A program made the translations under genes and the position numbers. From NCBI GenBank assembly GCA_964030475.1, contig CAXIPT010000011.1, forward strand, positions 329,461-393,460: a DNA stretch of 64,000 bases, in the 5' to 3' direction. Below the pieces are notes generated by a model. The model saw nothing but the letters and a program-made list of their open reading frames with translations. It was not told where the DNA came from and searched no databases. Below are positions 12,910-24,720 of the stretch, piece after piece; position 1 is the stretch's first letter, and every line of letters starts with the position of its first letter. The stretch is from Tethya wilhelma. Taxonomy: Eukaryota > Porifera > Demospongiae > Tethyida > Tethyidae.

Positions 12910-13487
12910 CTACTCAAACTCAAACTCCAGCCCACTTCCTCCAAGTCTCTTAGCACACAGTTCATCCATCTCCTGTGACTGGTCGGAACTGAAGTAATTC
13001 TTCCAATCACCGACTTCTCCTTTGCGTAAAAAGTTTGGCACCTTCCAGGAATAGTTTGCTGTTGAATCAACCTTCATACTCTCAAAATTAGTCCTCTTGA
13101 CAATCTCATCTATAGTTTCTTTGGTGACGTCACAACACTCGATAAACTCAGCTATTTGCTGTACAGCAGATGGAAGATCTTTCTTCATGTCTTCGTACTT
13201 TAAGAAGAGCACATTTCGATCGTCTTTGTGTGCCCACCAGCTGAGAATGTGATCAAAATAGTCACCAAAGTACACCACTCCTTGGACAAAATTCCTAAAG
13301 TGCGTGTCCCAGTCAGCTTCCAGACATCCTTTGTAAGCGCGATAGTGATACCAGAGTGAGACACAGAGATCTTTGGGGTTTCTAGCCACGTAGATGTACT
13401 TGCACGGAGAGGAGTGGGGTGGACCACACGGCATTTGGTCGTACGGAAAGTGACTCTTGAAGGAGCGAGGGTGCGGTATCTCGTCGA
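12910..13487 (-). CDS. Cytosolic sulfotransferase, C-terminal two thirds (split gene)
   Basis: On the minus strand the reading frame runs from 13487 to a TAG at 12910-12912. It contains YIYVARNPKDLCVSLWYHYR, the 3'-phosphate-binding element of PAPS, and near the end RKGEVGDWKNYFS, the family's RKGxxGDWKNxF PAPS-binding signature. SULT enzymes transfer sulfate from PAPS to hydroxyl or amine acceptors in the cytosol. The N-terminal third with the phosphosulfate loop is at 19916-20249 on the opposite strand. The two pieces share the sequence TCGACGAGATACCGCACCCT and a few bases beyond, and together give a protein of normal SULT length (about 300 residues). The n at 13488 is the joint. Confidence 0.85.
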
Positions 13488-13488
13488 N
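13488..13488. other. Assembly joint / inversion breakpoint
   Basis: A single n immediately follows the truncated sulfotransferase frame. The reverse complement of the bases to its left is found at 20222-20249, so 13489 to about 20250 is inverted relative to the intact gene. Confidence 0.8.
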
Positions 13489-13597
13489 CTAATTCACCTA
13501 ACTCCTTTGATAGTCAGTCTTATTTTCTTTCTTTTACTTAATTGTACTACTAATTGACCAATATATTTCTAACCAAGATATCTTGCACTCAAACACA

Positions 13598-13641
<44 letters not shown>

Positions 13642-13644
13642 CAG

Positions 13645-14014
13645 TCTCCTGGCGTCTGGCTCTGATGATCTCTCTGTAATAGTATGGGACCCTCTTCGCA
13701 GAAAGTCCATAGCAACCGTCCCCACAGGCCACATGGGGAATATTTTCTCAGTAAAGGTACACATAGTGTAGTGCCAGTGTAATATGAGAGGCTTTCTCAG
13801 GTCCCTGTGATGATTTCAGCAATTGTGGTTGTCAAAGAACAGCTGTATTTACAAGCTCAGCTTTCAGTTCTTCTCAGGGCTCACTTTGGGAATGGTCATG
13901 TTGGTCAGACACCACAGATTACTTTCTATGTCCTGTTGTTTGACTTTGAAGCCATATTTCTTCTTTCTCTTAGATGTTCTACATCTTAAGGGATATTTTT
14001 GTATCGCTTGTGCT

Positions 14015-14090
<76 letters not shown>

Positions 14091-15663
14091 NGACAGGAGC
14101 TGAAGATAAAGAAGTTAGACTTCATGACATCAACAACTTCGAAACACTTCGGGTAAAAGAAAAAAATAAACCCAAAAGCACAGATTGGTAGACTGTCCTC
14201 ATTGTTCATGTGTGTGGTGTGCTATTATTAGAAATAATGTGCTATTATTAGAACTGTTGTGCTATTTTTAGATATGGCCGTGCAGTCAGAATCGAGTAAA
14301 GAGAATTGCTGTGTCTCCCTTCCTTCCTTACCTGTGCTGGAGTGCATCAGAAGATGGCTGCGTCAGGTATAGAGCATTTATATTGTATTTATATTGTGCA
14401 CACATACATACTCTCACACACACACACACACTCACACACACACGCACAAACACACACACATACACAGAAACACACACACACACACAGACAATTTGACCTC
14501 CGTGAATCCCACTCCTGTGCTGAAAATGGCTCCTGCAGAAACGTCCTCATTGATCTTAAAGCCACGTGCGGCACCTACCCAGGCTCCGCCCAGTGTAAAT
14601 GCATCGACATCAACCCAGTTCGTCCCGAACAGATCGCTGTGGGAGCGTTGGATGCGTACGTACGTGTCTACGATACAAGAGTGCTCAGTTTGAGGCGGTC
14701 GGCGGTGCAGGTGTCACAGCAGGGGGACCCCAGCTGTCTGGCCCACTTCTCCCCCGGACACATCTCTAGTGCACGCTCGACGGAAAAGTCGAGAAAATCT
14801 TTTAATGTTTTAGCAGCAACTTTTGTCACTTTTAGTCCAAACGGTCGTGAGCTGTTGGTGAATCTGTCGGCAGAACAGGTCTACCTCTACGACGCAGTTC
14901 ATTTCAAACCGATGATCAGATATGATTACGATAAAGAAGACTTTACTTCTCTACCAACGCTACAATCTACAGATTCCCTCGATTCAAATCTTCTCTCCTC
15001 CTCGTCCTTACTATCGAGGATTGTGGACGATCGGGATGGGGCTTGTGTGGATCCGTCTGTTGTTGTGTCACGGTTGAAGGAGCAAGGGGCGGAGCTTTAT
15101 CGAGTGGAGAACTTTACAGCTTCCATTCAAGTGTTGAATAGAGCTATCGAGTTGTGTCCATCGTGGCATTTGCTCTACCTACAGAGAGCGGCCTCTCTCT
15201 TTGGGAGAAAATGGTAAGAATGTATTGTATGTCACTATGGTATGCACTGTTTCTAAATAAAGCACACTACACTGTTTCCAACAACTGTATAAAATTTACA
15301 TAGTAAGTTGTTAATAATTGTTAACGATTGATATCTTCATTATTACATGTTTTAATTCAATCTCTTTTCATGTATTTATCCAATGCAAAGTGAATCAATA
15401 ATTGATTACTGTCTTTCTCCATTTCCAGGGAAGGAGATGTCTATGGTGCTCTGAGAGACACTGAAACAGCTCTCGCATTGAGTCCCTCTAGCAAGAAGGC
15501 ACAGCAGAGGAGGCTGCGTTGTCTGAGTAGCCTGGGCTGGGTGGAGGAGACACAGAGGTTCTTGAGGTGTTATCAGAACGAGCACCCTCAGGATAGGGAG
15601 TTTCACAGGAGGATAGAGACAGACCTGGCTAAACATAGTAGCAGTGAATCAGGTTGGTTGGGC

Positions 15664-15711
<48 letters not shown>

Positions 15712-16747
15712 CATAAAGGAACAACACTCCAAAGTGTGTTCCAAAACCCAAGCTGATTTCATTTTATAGATCAACTATAATGTACAAAACCATTAAGTAG
15801 TTTACATACATGTTAAGATACAGTTTACAACACAGGGTTTTTGCAGCACAATATCAACTGTATAAGGATAATTGATTCTTTCTTAGACTAGAGCTTGCTT
15901 GGAATTGGTGGCCTTGCGGCCAATATACTAGGGACTACAGTTGATATTTATAGTGATGGTTTCACTGCAGTATTTGTGTAGTTGGGTTTCTAAAGAATGC
16001 ACTGTTAACATTATTCGCAGCTACAAATGAATTCACCCTAGTTAATTATTCCATAATTATCAATAACATACACATGTTTAATAGGTGTACGTTGATAGTT
16101 TCTGATTACATGTGTTGACTGTAGGTAGTAAGAATGGTTTCCGTAGTGACAAGCAGCACATCTCCCAGTGGGAGGTCTCTCGCCAGCGTTCCTCCTACGA
16201 CTACAAGACCCGATACTGCGGTCACTGCAACACACACACAGACATCAAAGAGGCCAGCTTCATCGGGGACCGTGGCGACTACATTGCAGCTGGCAGTGAC
16301 GATGGCAACATCTTCATTTGGGAGAAATCGACTGGTAATCTCGTCCGCATTCTTCATGCCGATGACTCCATTGTGAACTGCGTCCAGTGGCACCCTCGAG
16401 GGGCTGTGCTAGCCAGCAGTGGGATAGAGAGCGTCGTTAGGCTCTGGGGACCGAGGTGCCCCCGCGATAATGACCCGAGGGTTGTTGGGAACGTTCTTCA
16501 TGTGAGTCGGGACAATCAGCAGCGGATGAGAGTCGATCCTTTTGAAGTTATGCTCATGAGAATGGGTTTTAGGATTGCCTCTCAGCAACGGGAGGCAGCC
16601 CACCCTCCCCCCTCCTCCCAGCCCCCCATGGGGGGTGCTGAAGGTCAGGGGGTCGTTGAAGATGTGGTCCCCCATCCCGAGGGGGGGGAGGACGACCCGT
16701 CGGGTGCACGGTGGATCCAAGACCCGTCGTACTGTCGGCAGAGTTGA
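13645..16747 (+). CDS. WDTC1: WDTC1-like WD40/TPR protein (CUL4-DDB1 receptor), 5' exons missing
   Basis: Exons 13645-13756, 14092-14152 (left edge cut by a gap), 14272-14366, 14488-15213, 15429-15652 and 16125-16747. N-terminal WD repeats read [39 protein letters not shown] and [21 protein letters not shown] helices ([20 protein letters not shown]) follow, then a C-terminal WD block ([33 protein letters not shown]) and the diagnostic [14 protein letters not shown]. This order is specific for WDTC1/adipose, a DDB1-CUL4 substrate receptor linked to fat storage. The start-codon exon and first WD exon are not upstream here; homologous exons survive in the broken copies at 22-29 kb. The tail is proline- and glycine-rich and ends at TGA 16745-16747. 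It lies within the inverted segment. Confidence 0.85.
14018..14091. repeat. (CT)n microsatellite ending in a gap
   Basis: A pure CT run ends at n 14091 and cuts into the WDTC1 exon; the missing beginning of that exon (encoding PSSDDDRLLLT) is readable in the copies near 22.9 and 27.1 kb. Confidence 0.9.
15715..15985. repeat. Interspersed element with palindromic head GGAACAACACTC..AGTGTGTTCC
   Basis: Starts at AAAGGAACAACACTCCAAAG with TGTGTTCC beyond it, and ends with a GTTGGGTTTCTAAAGAATGC-type tail. The same head-to-tail layout occurs repeatedly at 42185-43640. Intronic in WDTC1; noncoding. Confidence 0.6.
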
Positions 16748-18180
16748 TCATGTGATCGCTTTGTCCAATTAGAGACAATTGTTTTTAATGATTTATTATT
16801 GATTTTGTTTCCTTGCAAGCTATCTTATGGGTCATGATCAGTATTTATAATGATTATTAACTTAATTATATCAATCAAAATAATCATACATCTTGCATGC
16901 ATGAGTCAGCAGGACAATGTATATTATAGTGCTGTTCACTAATGATTTCCTGCATTTTTTAATTAACATAGGTTATAATTTAATTCTTTGGATTCAGGCA
17001 AAATTAATTAATTTGTATACAATTCAATCCGCAATTGAAAGATAATTATCATGTCATTGTTCAGAATTACAGAATATACATTTCATATAATTATAGCCTA
17101 CAGGTCAATTGACCCAATTAAATATTAATCTAAACCAGGTCCTATAAAACAATAATATATAATATATATATATATATATAGCTTTACTTCTTGCTCAAAC
17201 TTATAATAATTGTATATAGCTTTCGATTCTTTAAATTGCGATCAATCAGCAATCTATAATTAATAATGATTTATGTGTAACAATGTCCTAATAATCAAAA
17301 GCTTAAACTGTTTTTAGCATAATTATAGGCCCATGCATGCGTATAATTATATACAATGTCATATATATACTTATTATAATATTATTATGCAACTTACAGC
17401 AGTTGTCTTCCAAATGAGCATTACCAGTAGTGCTGGCAACACAGATTCCAGCGTCCCCTAAAATTACAATAATAATGTCACCAGGTTAAAAATTAATAGT
17501 TATTAAACATATAATTATAGTACAATAATATTATAATATTATTGCATAAAAGTAATTGTGGTCAGAATATTATAATATTATTATATATACCTGGCTCTGG
17601 TGATGCTTGCTGACAGAGGCTGACACTTGCAATCCCATTAGGACCAAATTTTAGTAATGGTTGTGCACTTTTCTGGATCATGGCGATCGTAGACTGAACA
17701 CCCCTCTGTCTTAATAGTCCCAAATGTGTAGCCAATGTCGATGCAGACTTCAGCATCAGTAGCTGTATTATAATTATAGTAGTAAAGGCATAGATTGCAT
17801 CAATAACTTTAATTTTAATATAATTATTATTATTATTATTATTATTGGTTTTACACGCCACAGGAGGTGCAAAGGGGGGTGGGGGGACACAACAAACACA
17901 CACACACACACACACACACACAACAATCATTACTGACATAAAAACAACATAAGAAAAATGAGGAGAGAGAGAGACAAGACTCAAGTTCCAAACTTAGATT
18001 TAAGCTTGCTGCGTGACCGAGTTCTAAAAGATATATAATACAAGGAGTGTGGCTCGCTTCGCTCGCCACGCTCCTTGCTTGTGTATGAAGCTTACTGATA
18101 TTTACTGCTAGATGCATGCAAGCTGCTTAGCATAGACATCTGCATAGCAATAACTGGGCAGGGAAACAAAGGTAACCATG
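16748..18180. other. Intergenic, AT-rich, mostly without recognisable genes
   Basis: Long AT-rich stretch with TA, ATT and CA microsatellites. Two possible minus-strand exons are visible: about 17590-17765 (a frame DAEVCIDIGYTFGTIKTEGC, with a stop further on) and about 17408-17460 (DAGICVASTTGNAHLEDNC). Both begin DA..C and may belong to an unidentified cysteine-containing protein, but the first contains an in-frame stop, so I do not call a gene. Confidence 0.35.
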
Positions 18181-18185
18181 GCATG

Positions 18186-18584
18186 CAGTGGCGGATTTAG
18201 GATTTTCGAAAGGGGGTTTCTAACAATAGTGCGCGCGGAGCGCGCGCAAAATTTTGGGGTAGCCACGCCCACTTTTGCTAAAACACGCCCACTTACGTAT
18301 TACAGCCCCACCCATTTTCCACTTGCATGAACTTTGCACTTTACCACGAGCGTCGATCGCGCTAGGGAGCTGACTAGCTATAGCTGTTTTGTGCAAGTAT
18401 CCAAGCTTTCTAACTCTTATTTCTTGTTCTAAATTCTCTCTCAAGGCTCTCAAAGTAAGTATTTTCTACTTGTAAGAGTCCATAAATTAGCTTTCTATTG
18501 TTTCTTATAAAAAAAATTTTTTGCTGGCCTAGCCAAAAGGGGGTTTCCACGGAAACTACGGAAACCCCTCTGGATCCGCCACTG
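18186..18584. mobile_element. hAT-like MITE with CAGTGGCGGAT termini
   Basis: Left end CAGTGGCGGATTTAGGATTT and right end TGGATCCGCCACTG are inverted repeats, with AAAGGGGGTTTC present near both ends in opposite orientation. GCATG flanks each side (18181-18185 and 18585-18589) as a possible short target duplication. 399 bases, no transposase. CAGTGGCGGAT termini are common among hAT-derived non-autonomous elements. Confidence 0.75.
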
Positions 18585-18696
18585 GCATGTACTGCTCCTC
18601 TCTGCAATTTGGCCAGCTCATGCTCAGCAATTGCGCAATTTACCTCAATACGTGACGTCACGGACGACCCTTTTCCGACTTCCGCCATTTTTGCAA

Positions 18697-18906
18697 TCAG
18701 CTGGCAAAGAAACTCGTTATCTGGCTAGCTGTGTTTCGTGTACAGCGACAGAGAGGCAGACTTCTAGAAGCGAAAGCGCTCCCCTCGCTACACTTCTCTT
18801 GTGAAAGATTGGCTTCTATATCACGCTTCTTTGTCGGATACGGATGCCACTGGTAAGCCTTGTCAGGGATCTGAAAAAAGTTAGCCATACTTGTAGCGCC
18901 TGCCAT
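18697..18906 (-). CDS. Unidentified 69-residue open frame (low confidence)
   Basis: An ATG-initiated frame starts MAGATSMANFFQIPDKAYQ and continues with a basic, Cys/Ser-rich stretch to a TGA. GC content is higher than its neighbourhood and an AAATGGCGG context follows downstream. It could be the first exon of a gene or chance. I recognise no family. Confidence 0.2.
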   Translation of the reverse strand: MAGATSMANFFQIPDKAYQWHPYPTKKRDIEANLSQEKCSEGSAFASRSLPLCRCTRNTASQITSFFAS

Positions 18907-19437
18907 TCTACATTAGGCTTGGACTATCTAAGCTAGCTCTCTAGGCACACTTTTCATAGTTTGAAATTTTCACAGTCCAGAGAAAAAGTAGCATTTTAGC
19001 TCGAGGTCGCATCACTTCCGGTGACCTTCCGTTACACACACACACACACACACACACACGGACACACACAACTTTGCTTATAATATGATAATATAAAACT
19101 ATAATACAATATTATAATATTATATACTATACAGTAACTGTTATAAACTTACAAGCTTAATTGTCTAATTAACTTTTACTGACTCTACAATATTTTGCTG
19201 TGCAACTTACTTGAATCCCCTTGCTGTGTATAATAGAAATACTTATCACCAGCATAACCCCACTTGCCTTCGCAATTTGCCTCAGTAAAGGCAACGAGAC
19301 TGCTCAAAAGAGCAAAACCAATGAGAAATTTTCATCTTCAGATCAAATTTGATGAGAATAACAATAATATTTCTGACAGTACGTAGACCAACTATATATC
19401 TGAGTTTATAATGCATGAAGTTCCGAAAGCATTTTTT

Positions 19438-19700
19438 TTTTTTACATAACATGCTTAGCTACATGACATAAATGCACGAATACAATGATTACGGTAGTAA
19501 GTCATTGTGCAGTAATGGTTTAGAACAGAATTTAGTACCATAGTATAATTTTGTTAATGGTTAAGAACAGAGATTGGTACCTTACTACAAAGCTAGCACT
19601 TTAATAATACTATGGTACCAAATTCTGCTCTAAACCATTACTGCACAATGAGTCCACGCATTACATTTTATGTCGTGTAACTAAGCATGTTTTGTGAAAT
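19438..19700. repeat. Foldback element with long inverted arms
   Basis: The inner arms are TCATTGTGCAGTAATGGTTT (continuing about 25 bases) and its complement near 19600-19650. The outer arms extend to ACATGCTTAGCTACATGACA and its complement near 19685. About 260 bases, just upstream of the sulfotransferase start. Confidence 0.75.
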
Positions 19701-19915
19701 GATAATAGGTACCGAATTCGCTCTGCTCTTAACCATTAAGTACAACAATACTACTGTCTACATAATGAATCTGTGCTTACCTTTTTGGGTTTTTTTCATA
19801 CTTCATTCACCGCGCGCGTGGATCAATCTGAGCATGCGCACGCGATGGCTCACGTTCGTGGCGCGGCAGGGACAAGGTGATTGGCAATCATGGTGACCTA
19901 GCTAGCTAATTTAGA

Positions 19916-20249
19916 ATGAACTTTAGACAATCAAGGGTTCCTACACTGTTGAATCATATGGAGAAAATACAGAACGTGAAGCACCTACAAGTTGTGAACG
20001 GTCTAACTGTACCAGATTTTATCGAGGAAAAACGCTTGGAGGAGCTGAAAAGCTTCCCGTTGAAAGAAGATGATGTGTGGATAGTCACGTACCTCAAAGC
20101 AGGCACAACATGGACACAACAGATTGTACGTCTCCTTAGATATGGTCTGGAGGACAAGAGAAAGATTTGCGACGCTGTACCGTGGTTGGAGGTCATTCCG
20201 CGACTCTACACTTACATCAAAGTCGACGAGATACCGCACCCTCGCTCCT
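19916..20249 (+). CDS. Cytosolic sulfotransferase, N-terminal third (split gene)
   Basis: ATG at 19916 begins MNFRQSRVPTLLNHMEKI. Further on, DVWIVTYLKAGTTWTQQIVR is the 5'-phosphosulfate-binding loop (YPKSGTTW in most SULTs, here YLKAGTTW). The frame reaches VDEIPHPRS at 20249 and then runs into unrelated hairpin sequence with an immediate stop. The same DEIPHPRS codons open the minus-strand C-terminal half at 13487, so this is the 5' part of that gene. No intron lies between the halves. The upstream 200 bases include a GC-rich stretch (CGCGCGCG, CACGCGATGG) that may be the promoter. Confidence 0.83.
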
Positions 20250-20629
20250 AGTCTGGTGCCCAGACCCTTTCTGCTAATTAGTAGGCGGGACAGGAAGGGG
20301 GAGGAGGAAGAAAGGAAAGAAAGGGTCTGGCAACAACGTAGCTCTGCCACGGATCGACGTCTAAATTTTAGACGTCGGCAAGATCAAAGAGGTAGAAATA
20401 GTGTCAACCGCGATTGACTATGATGTGGTTTGTTGTAAATTTGAACAAAGCAAGCTCCAACTGTATATAATTGTTTTGAAGCAATAGCAAGAACTTTTTT
20501 GGTCTTGACGCTCAGAAGAACGAACAAAGAAGACTCCTAGTGAAAATTTTGGTGGTGTAAAAGACTGTTTTTACTTCCTACTGGTTTTGCGAGGTAATTT
20601 TGTATCAAAAGTACCTAGAAAGTTAGCTT

Positions 20630-20696
20630 ATTTAGTGCTAGTCTCGCGTGCCAGACCTCCGTTGGGGGTCTGGCACGCGAGACTAATTTAGTGCTA
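20630..20696. repeat. 45-base hairpin element with 11-bp direct flanks
   Basis: GTCTCGCGTGCCAGAC pairs with GTCTGGCACGCGAGAC around a 12-base loop, and ATTTAGTGCTA is present on both sides (20630-20640, 20686-20696). The GTCTGGC...GAGACTA motif recurs at 26037-26099. Confidence 0.75.
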
Positions 20697-21935
20697 GGAC
20701 TGCTAGGATAAGAAATTATAGGCTCCCGAGTATGGCTGACTGACTGTTCAAGCTTTGAAATCGCTGACAAGACCTGCAGGCATCAGCGTAACTAAACAAA
20801 GAAGCATGCACGATAGGCGAGCAAATCTTACACAAAAAAGCGTAGCAAGGAGAGAACATTTGCTTCCATATGTCTGCTTCTCTATCGCTGTATAATAAGT
20901 TCAACAGCAAGCCAAACTTCGAGGAGCTTGTCACTTTCTTTTTTTTTTCAGCACTTCCATGTCTTCCATGTGGTTAAACACGTGGCTTGCCTGAGCTATT
21001 AATTACATTCCAGCGATCCNNNNNNNNNNNNNGTACTTTGTATCAAAGCACATGGAGCTACTAATATAAGGTACAATAAACTTTGTATGATATGCTGGTT
21101 GATAAATTGTCTGTTTGTCATTAATAGGAGGTTTCTACGCCTGAAACTCTGCATGGTAGAAAACCTACATGTACCAACAAGTTGTTCTACTTTTAGTGTC
21201 AATACACCGTGCTATGATGCTCTTTCTCAGTCAACAAGACTCTTTTACTTTTGAAGAAGGGACTGCTATACAGTAAAAAGTAAGTGTGCAAGTGTATCTG
21301 GTGTGTCAGACCAAGTACTATCATTGAATATGATAAGCACAGGCAAAGGGTCTGGGTACATGAGACTGCCATACTACAGCCTTTAGCTAGGAATGGGGTC
21401 TAGCATGTCAGACTATAGTGATACATTCTTGAATGTAAGTTTTATATGTGGATTTTAACATTTATAGTTGCCAGAAACTTGCTGATAACAGCAATATATG
21501 TATGTGTAGAATCTCAGTTCCTTAAGTATGCATTCTTAAGCTACTCCACAGTAACAATTATCAGAGAGAACATCAGCATATCGAAGACTAAGCTACTGTA
21601 CGTACAAGACTTGCACATAGCGGGAATTTTTAGTGGAGAAAAATTTTTACGTTTTCGTCTTGAATAGAAATTCGCGGGGAAAATTTTCGTGGATTGCGTC
21701 TCAACATTACGTGACGACCTTGTACCTTACAAATTTCGTGGGGGAAATTTTTTGCGGAAAGCTGCCAAACCGCGAAATTCGCAAAAATTTTCCCCCATGA
21801 GGTACAATAAACTTTGTATGATATGCTGGTTGATAAATTGTAGGTACAATACGGTATAATTATGTGTTTAACTTGTCACCTGATTGTTGACTTATTTGGT
21901 TTTTAGGTCGTACTTTTATATTTACCAAGGACTGC
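20697..21935. other. Non-coding stretch with gap, MITE and direct repeat
   Basis: A run of n (21020-21031) marks a gap. A 43-base word beginning GGTACAATAAACTTTGTATG occurs at about 21068-21110 and again at 21800-21841; the second copy abuts a degraded 'aaattttcg' MITE at 21618-21800. No convincing gene is present. Confidence 0.5.
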
Positions 21936-22105
21936 ATGCTGCTGCTACTGCTGCTACTGCTCACACTATGGTGGGCATTATATAGAAACAGTACACACCA
22001 CAGTAACAGTTGTGACATTCTCACCATTTTCTCCCAAACAGAGAGGCCGCTCTCTGTAAGACTTAGTAGAGCAAATTATACTAGGATGGACAAAGCTCAA
22101 TGGCT

Positions 22106-22935
22106 CTATTTAGCACTAGTTAGAATGGAAGCTGTAAAGTTCTCCACTCGGTAAAGCTCTACCCCTTGCTCCTTCAACCGTGACACAACAGACGGATCCA
22201 CACAAGCCCCGCCTCGGTCGTCCACAATCCTCGACAGTAAGGATGATGAAGAAAGAAGATTTGAATCAAGGGCCAGGGTAGGTACCACAGGTTGCTTTGA
22301 GATCAATAAGGATATTTCTGCAGGAGCCATTTTCAGCACAGGAGTGTGTGTGTGTATGAGAGTGTGTGAGTATGTAAGTGTGTGTGCACAATATAAATGC
22401 TCTATACCTGACGCAGCCATCTTCTGATGCACTCCAGCACAGATAAGGAAGGAAGGGAGACACAGCAATCCTCTTTACAGATTCTGACTGCATGGCCATA
22501 TCTAAAAATAGCACAACAGTTCTAATAATAGCACATCATTCCTAATAATAGCACACCACACACATGAACAATGAAGACAGTCTACCAATCTACATAGTAT
22601 TTAAACCAATAGGAACCAATGTGTGCTTTTGGGTACCGTAGTTTGAGATATTTTCGCGTTGAAAATATTCCGTACGTTAAAATTTCGCGTGTTTAATTTT
22701 CGTACATGCGCAGCGCCTGCATTAATATTGGTAATGGGTCGTCAAAATTTCAAGTGTTTAATTTTCGCACACAGCGACGCGTACGAAAATTTCCCCAATG
22801 CGAATATTAGTCAAACTACGGTATATTTTTTCTTTTACCCGAAGGGTTTCAAAATTGTTGATATCGTGAAGTCTAACTTCTTTATCTTCAGCTCCTGTCA
22901 ACAGCAAACGATCATCATCACTTGAAGGAGAGAAC

Positions 22936-22969
<34 letters not shown>

Positions 22970-23685
22970 NGAAGAGAGAACACCATACCAACATGACAGT
23001 AACAATATTGGAAGCATGTTACCGTCTGGACGTAGTAATCTCCTAATCAAGAAACCAACGCCCAACAAATGTACATACATAACCTTTTCTGGACTTACTA
23101 ATGAACACAATTTGAACTACACATGTTTGTGAACTGGCATCACAGAAGAGGTATGGCTACCATGTACACTCTAATTAAAGTGCCCCACCAAACCTGCAGC
23201 CCAGGTACAGTGTACATACATGGGGGGTCAGTCAAACAAGCCATTACACCTCCAAGTATATGCCAGAGTACAAAGGGGCGAAATGTGCTACTTGGACTAT
23301 AGGCGCAATTTTTGACCTCCCAATTCTATGGTAATTTTCAGTGGAGAGAGTTTGGTATATTGCCGGCATAATGGAGACTAGTATATGTACATGAGATGTA
23401 ACATAAACCAATTAACCATGACCTGGAGATGAGTGCCCCATAGCTAGCTACCTCACAGTTAGCCAATTTAGAAACAGTAAGCCATCAAGCTCTTGCCCTG
23501 GTTAATTATACCTAAATCATGCATGAAGTCAGCCTAGGCGTTCAAGTTTTATGGTGGTGTGATAAGATTTAGTAAAGTTCTTAGTATATATAGAAACCAT
23601 CAGGTACACATACAAATATACAAACTCACTAACCAGACGTTGTTTCTCTTCAATCAGTCTATAGATGTTACTGGCCATCGGACAC
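22106..23685 (-). pseudogene. WDTC1: WDTC1 pseudogene copy B
   Basis: Minus-strand exons homologous to WDTC1: a start exon at 23685 reading MASNIYRLIEEKQRL before a GT donor, an exon around 22840-22920 ([15 protein letters not shown]), one at 22420-22500 ([20 protein letters not shown]) and a fused exon near 22130-22350. In the last, [17 protein letters not shown] jumps directly to [18 protein letters not shown], deleting about 125 codons, and the frame then breaks after VENFTASI. The exons for the first WD repeat are absent where an n sits in a GA tract at 22970. The C-terminal TPR/WD exons are also missing. Not a functional gene as assembled. Confidence 0.8.
22633..22823. mobile_element. 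MITE inserted in WDTC1 copy B, absent in copies A and C
   Basis: Termini TACCGTAGTTTGAGATATTT and AGTCAAACTACGGTA are inverted repeats. The flanking WDTC1 intron is uninterrupted in copy C (near 27000) and copy A (near 14165), which give the empty site and imply a TA target. Recent insertion. Confidence 0.85.
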
Positions 23686-23809
23686 CATAGGACCTTGTTT
23701 TGCTGAGCTTGCAAAATATTGAACTGTTTCGCGTATTTAGATTAAACTATAAGAAAGCCACGTGTCCTTGCGCATGCGCATAATTGCCACATTTGCCCAG
23801 TTTCGAATT

Positions 23810-24720
23810 TCACAACCTACATTATAGTAACATAGGTGTTCCAGACCATAGATAATATTCCCCCAATATTATCTATGTCCAGACGAAGAGCAGTAAGAGC
23901 CCGCAGGTTATGAGAGCGCCGACGAAGTACCAAATTACGGATGCTAGGTAGACCATGCACTATAAACGAGATGGAGGAATCTGGATGGCAGTGTGACATC
24001 TATTAGGTAGTCTCCAGATTTTACGAAGAATGTTATTAAAGCAGACTTCTAAGGAGCGAGAAGCAACAGACCAAAAGGGACCCACCATATTATATAAAAG
24101 GGACAGGCAGAAACTTGAGAACCACTATTCAGTTAAGACAATATCGGAAAGATCTTGGCTCAGACAGTGGCCAAGGTGGTTTACTTGGGACAAGAAAGTG
24201 AGAGAGCGGCCAAAGACACTAAGGTTGGAGAGTAAGAGATAGAGAGACCAGGAGGGGCAAAACGAATGAGTTGCGACTTGTCAGCATTAAACACCAACCG
24301 GTGCTGTTGAGCAAACGACGAACAGATGTTCACAAGAAGGCGTAGGGCAGACAAAGAGGGAGTAATGAGGGCTATGTCATCTGCATAACAGACCGCTCCC
24401 ACATAATGATGGTCCCAATGACAACCAATGCCAGACCTCTCAAGTTCAAGAAGCAGGTCATCCAGATAAATGGTGAACAAAATTGGGGAAAGGACTCCTC
24501 CCTGTCTGACACCACTGGATACAGGAAACTGATTAGAAGTACACATATTCCATCGGACAGACATTTTCTGATTGGAATACCAAAATTTGAGAAGCCTGAT
24601 GACAGGAGTTGGCAAATTGTGATTCAAGAGCTTCTCGAATAGCAGATCATGATCTATACACGATCAAATGCCTTACTGGCATCGAGAAAGCAACCATACA
24701 CTGTCATCTGATTATGACAG
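23810..24720 (-). mobile_element. Degraded LINE reverse-transcriptase fragment
   Basis: On the minus strand the sequence encodes GCFLDASKAFDRV, then after a frameshift NHNLPTPVIRLLKFWYSNQK, GVRQGGVLSPILFTIYLDDL and CYADDIALITPS. These are reverse-transcriptase motifs of non-LTR retrotransposons: DxSKAFD, RQGGVLSP and the catalytic YADD. Frameshifts and stops follow, and remnants of the region after the RT run to about 23810. No endonuclease domain or 3' tail was found. The element lies between WDTC1 copy B and lectin gene 1 and has no counterpart in the duplicate block. Confidence 0.82.

Noticed and set aside
21068..21841. 43-base direct repeats as LTRs of a small retroelement
   Set aside because: Too short for LTRs, no coding or priming site between them, and one copy abuts a MITE; more likely local duplication.
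24028..24242. Plus-strand open frame opposite the LINE
   Set aside because: Shadow of the minus-strand reverse-transcriptase remnant.
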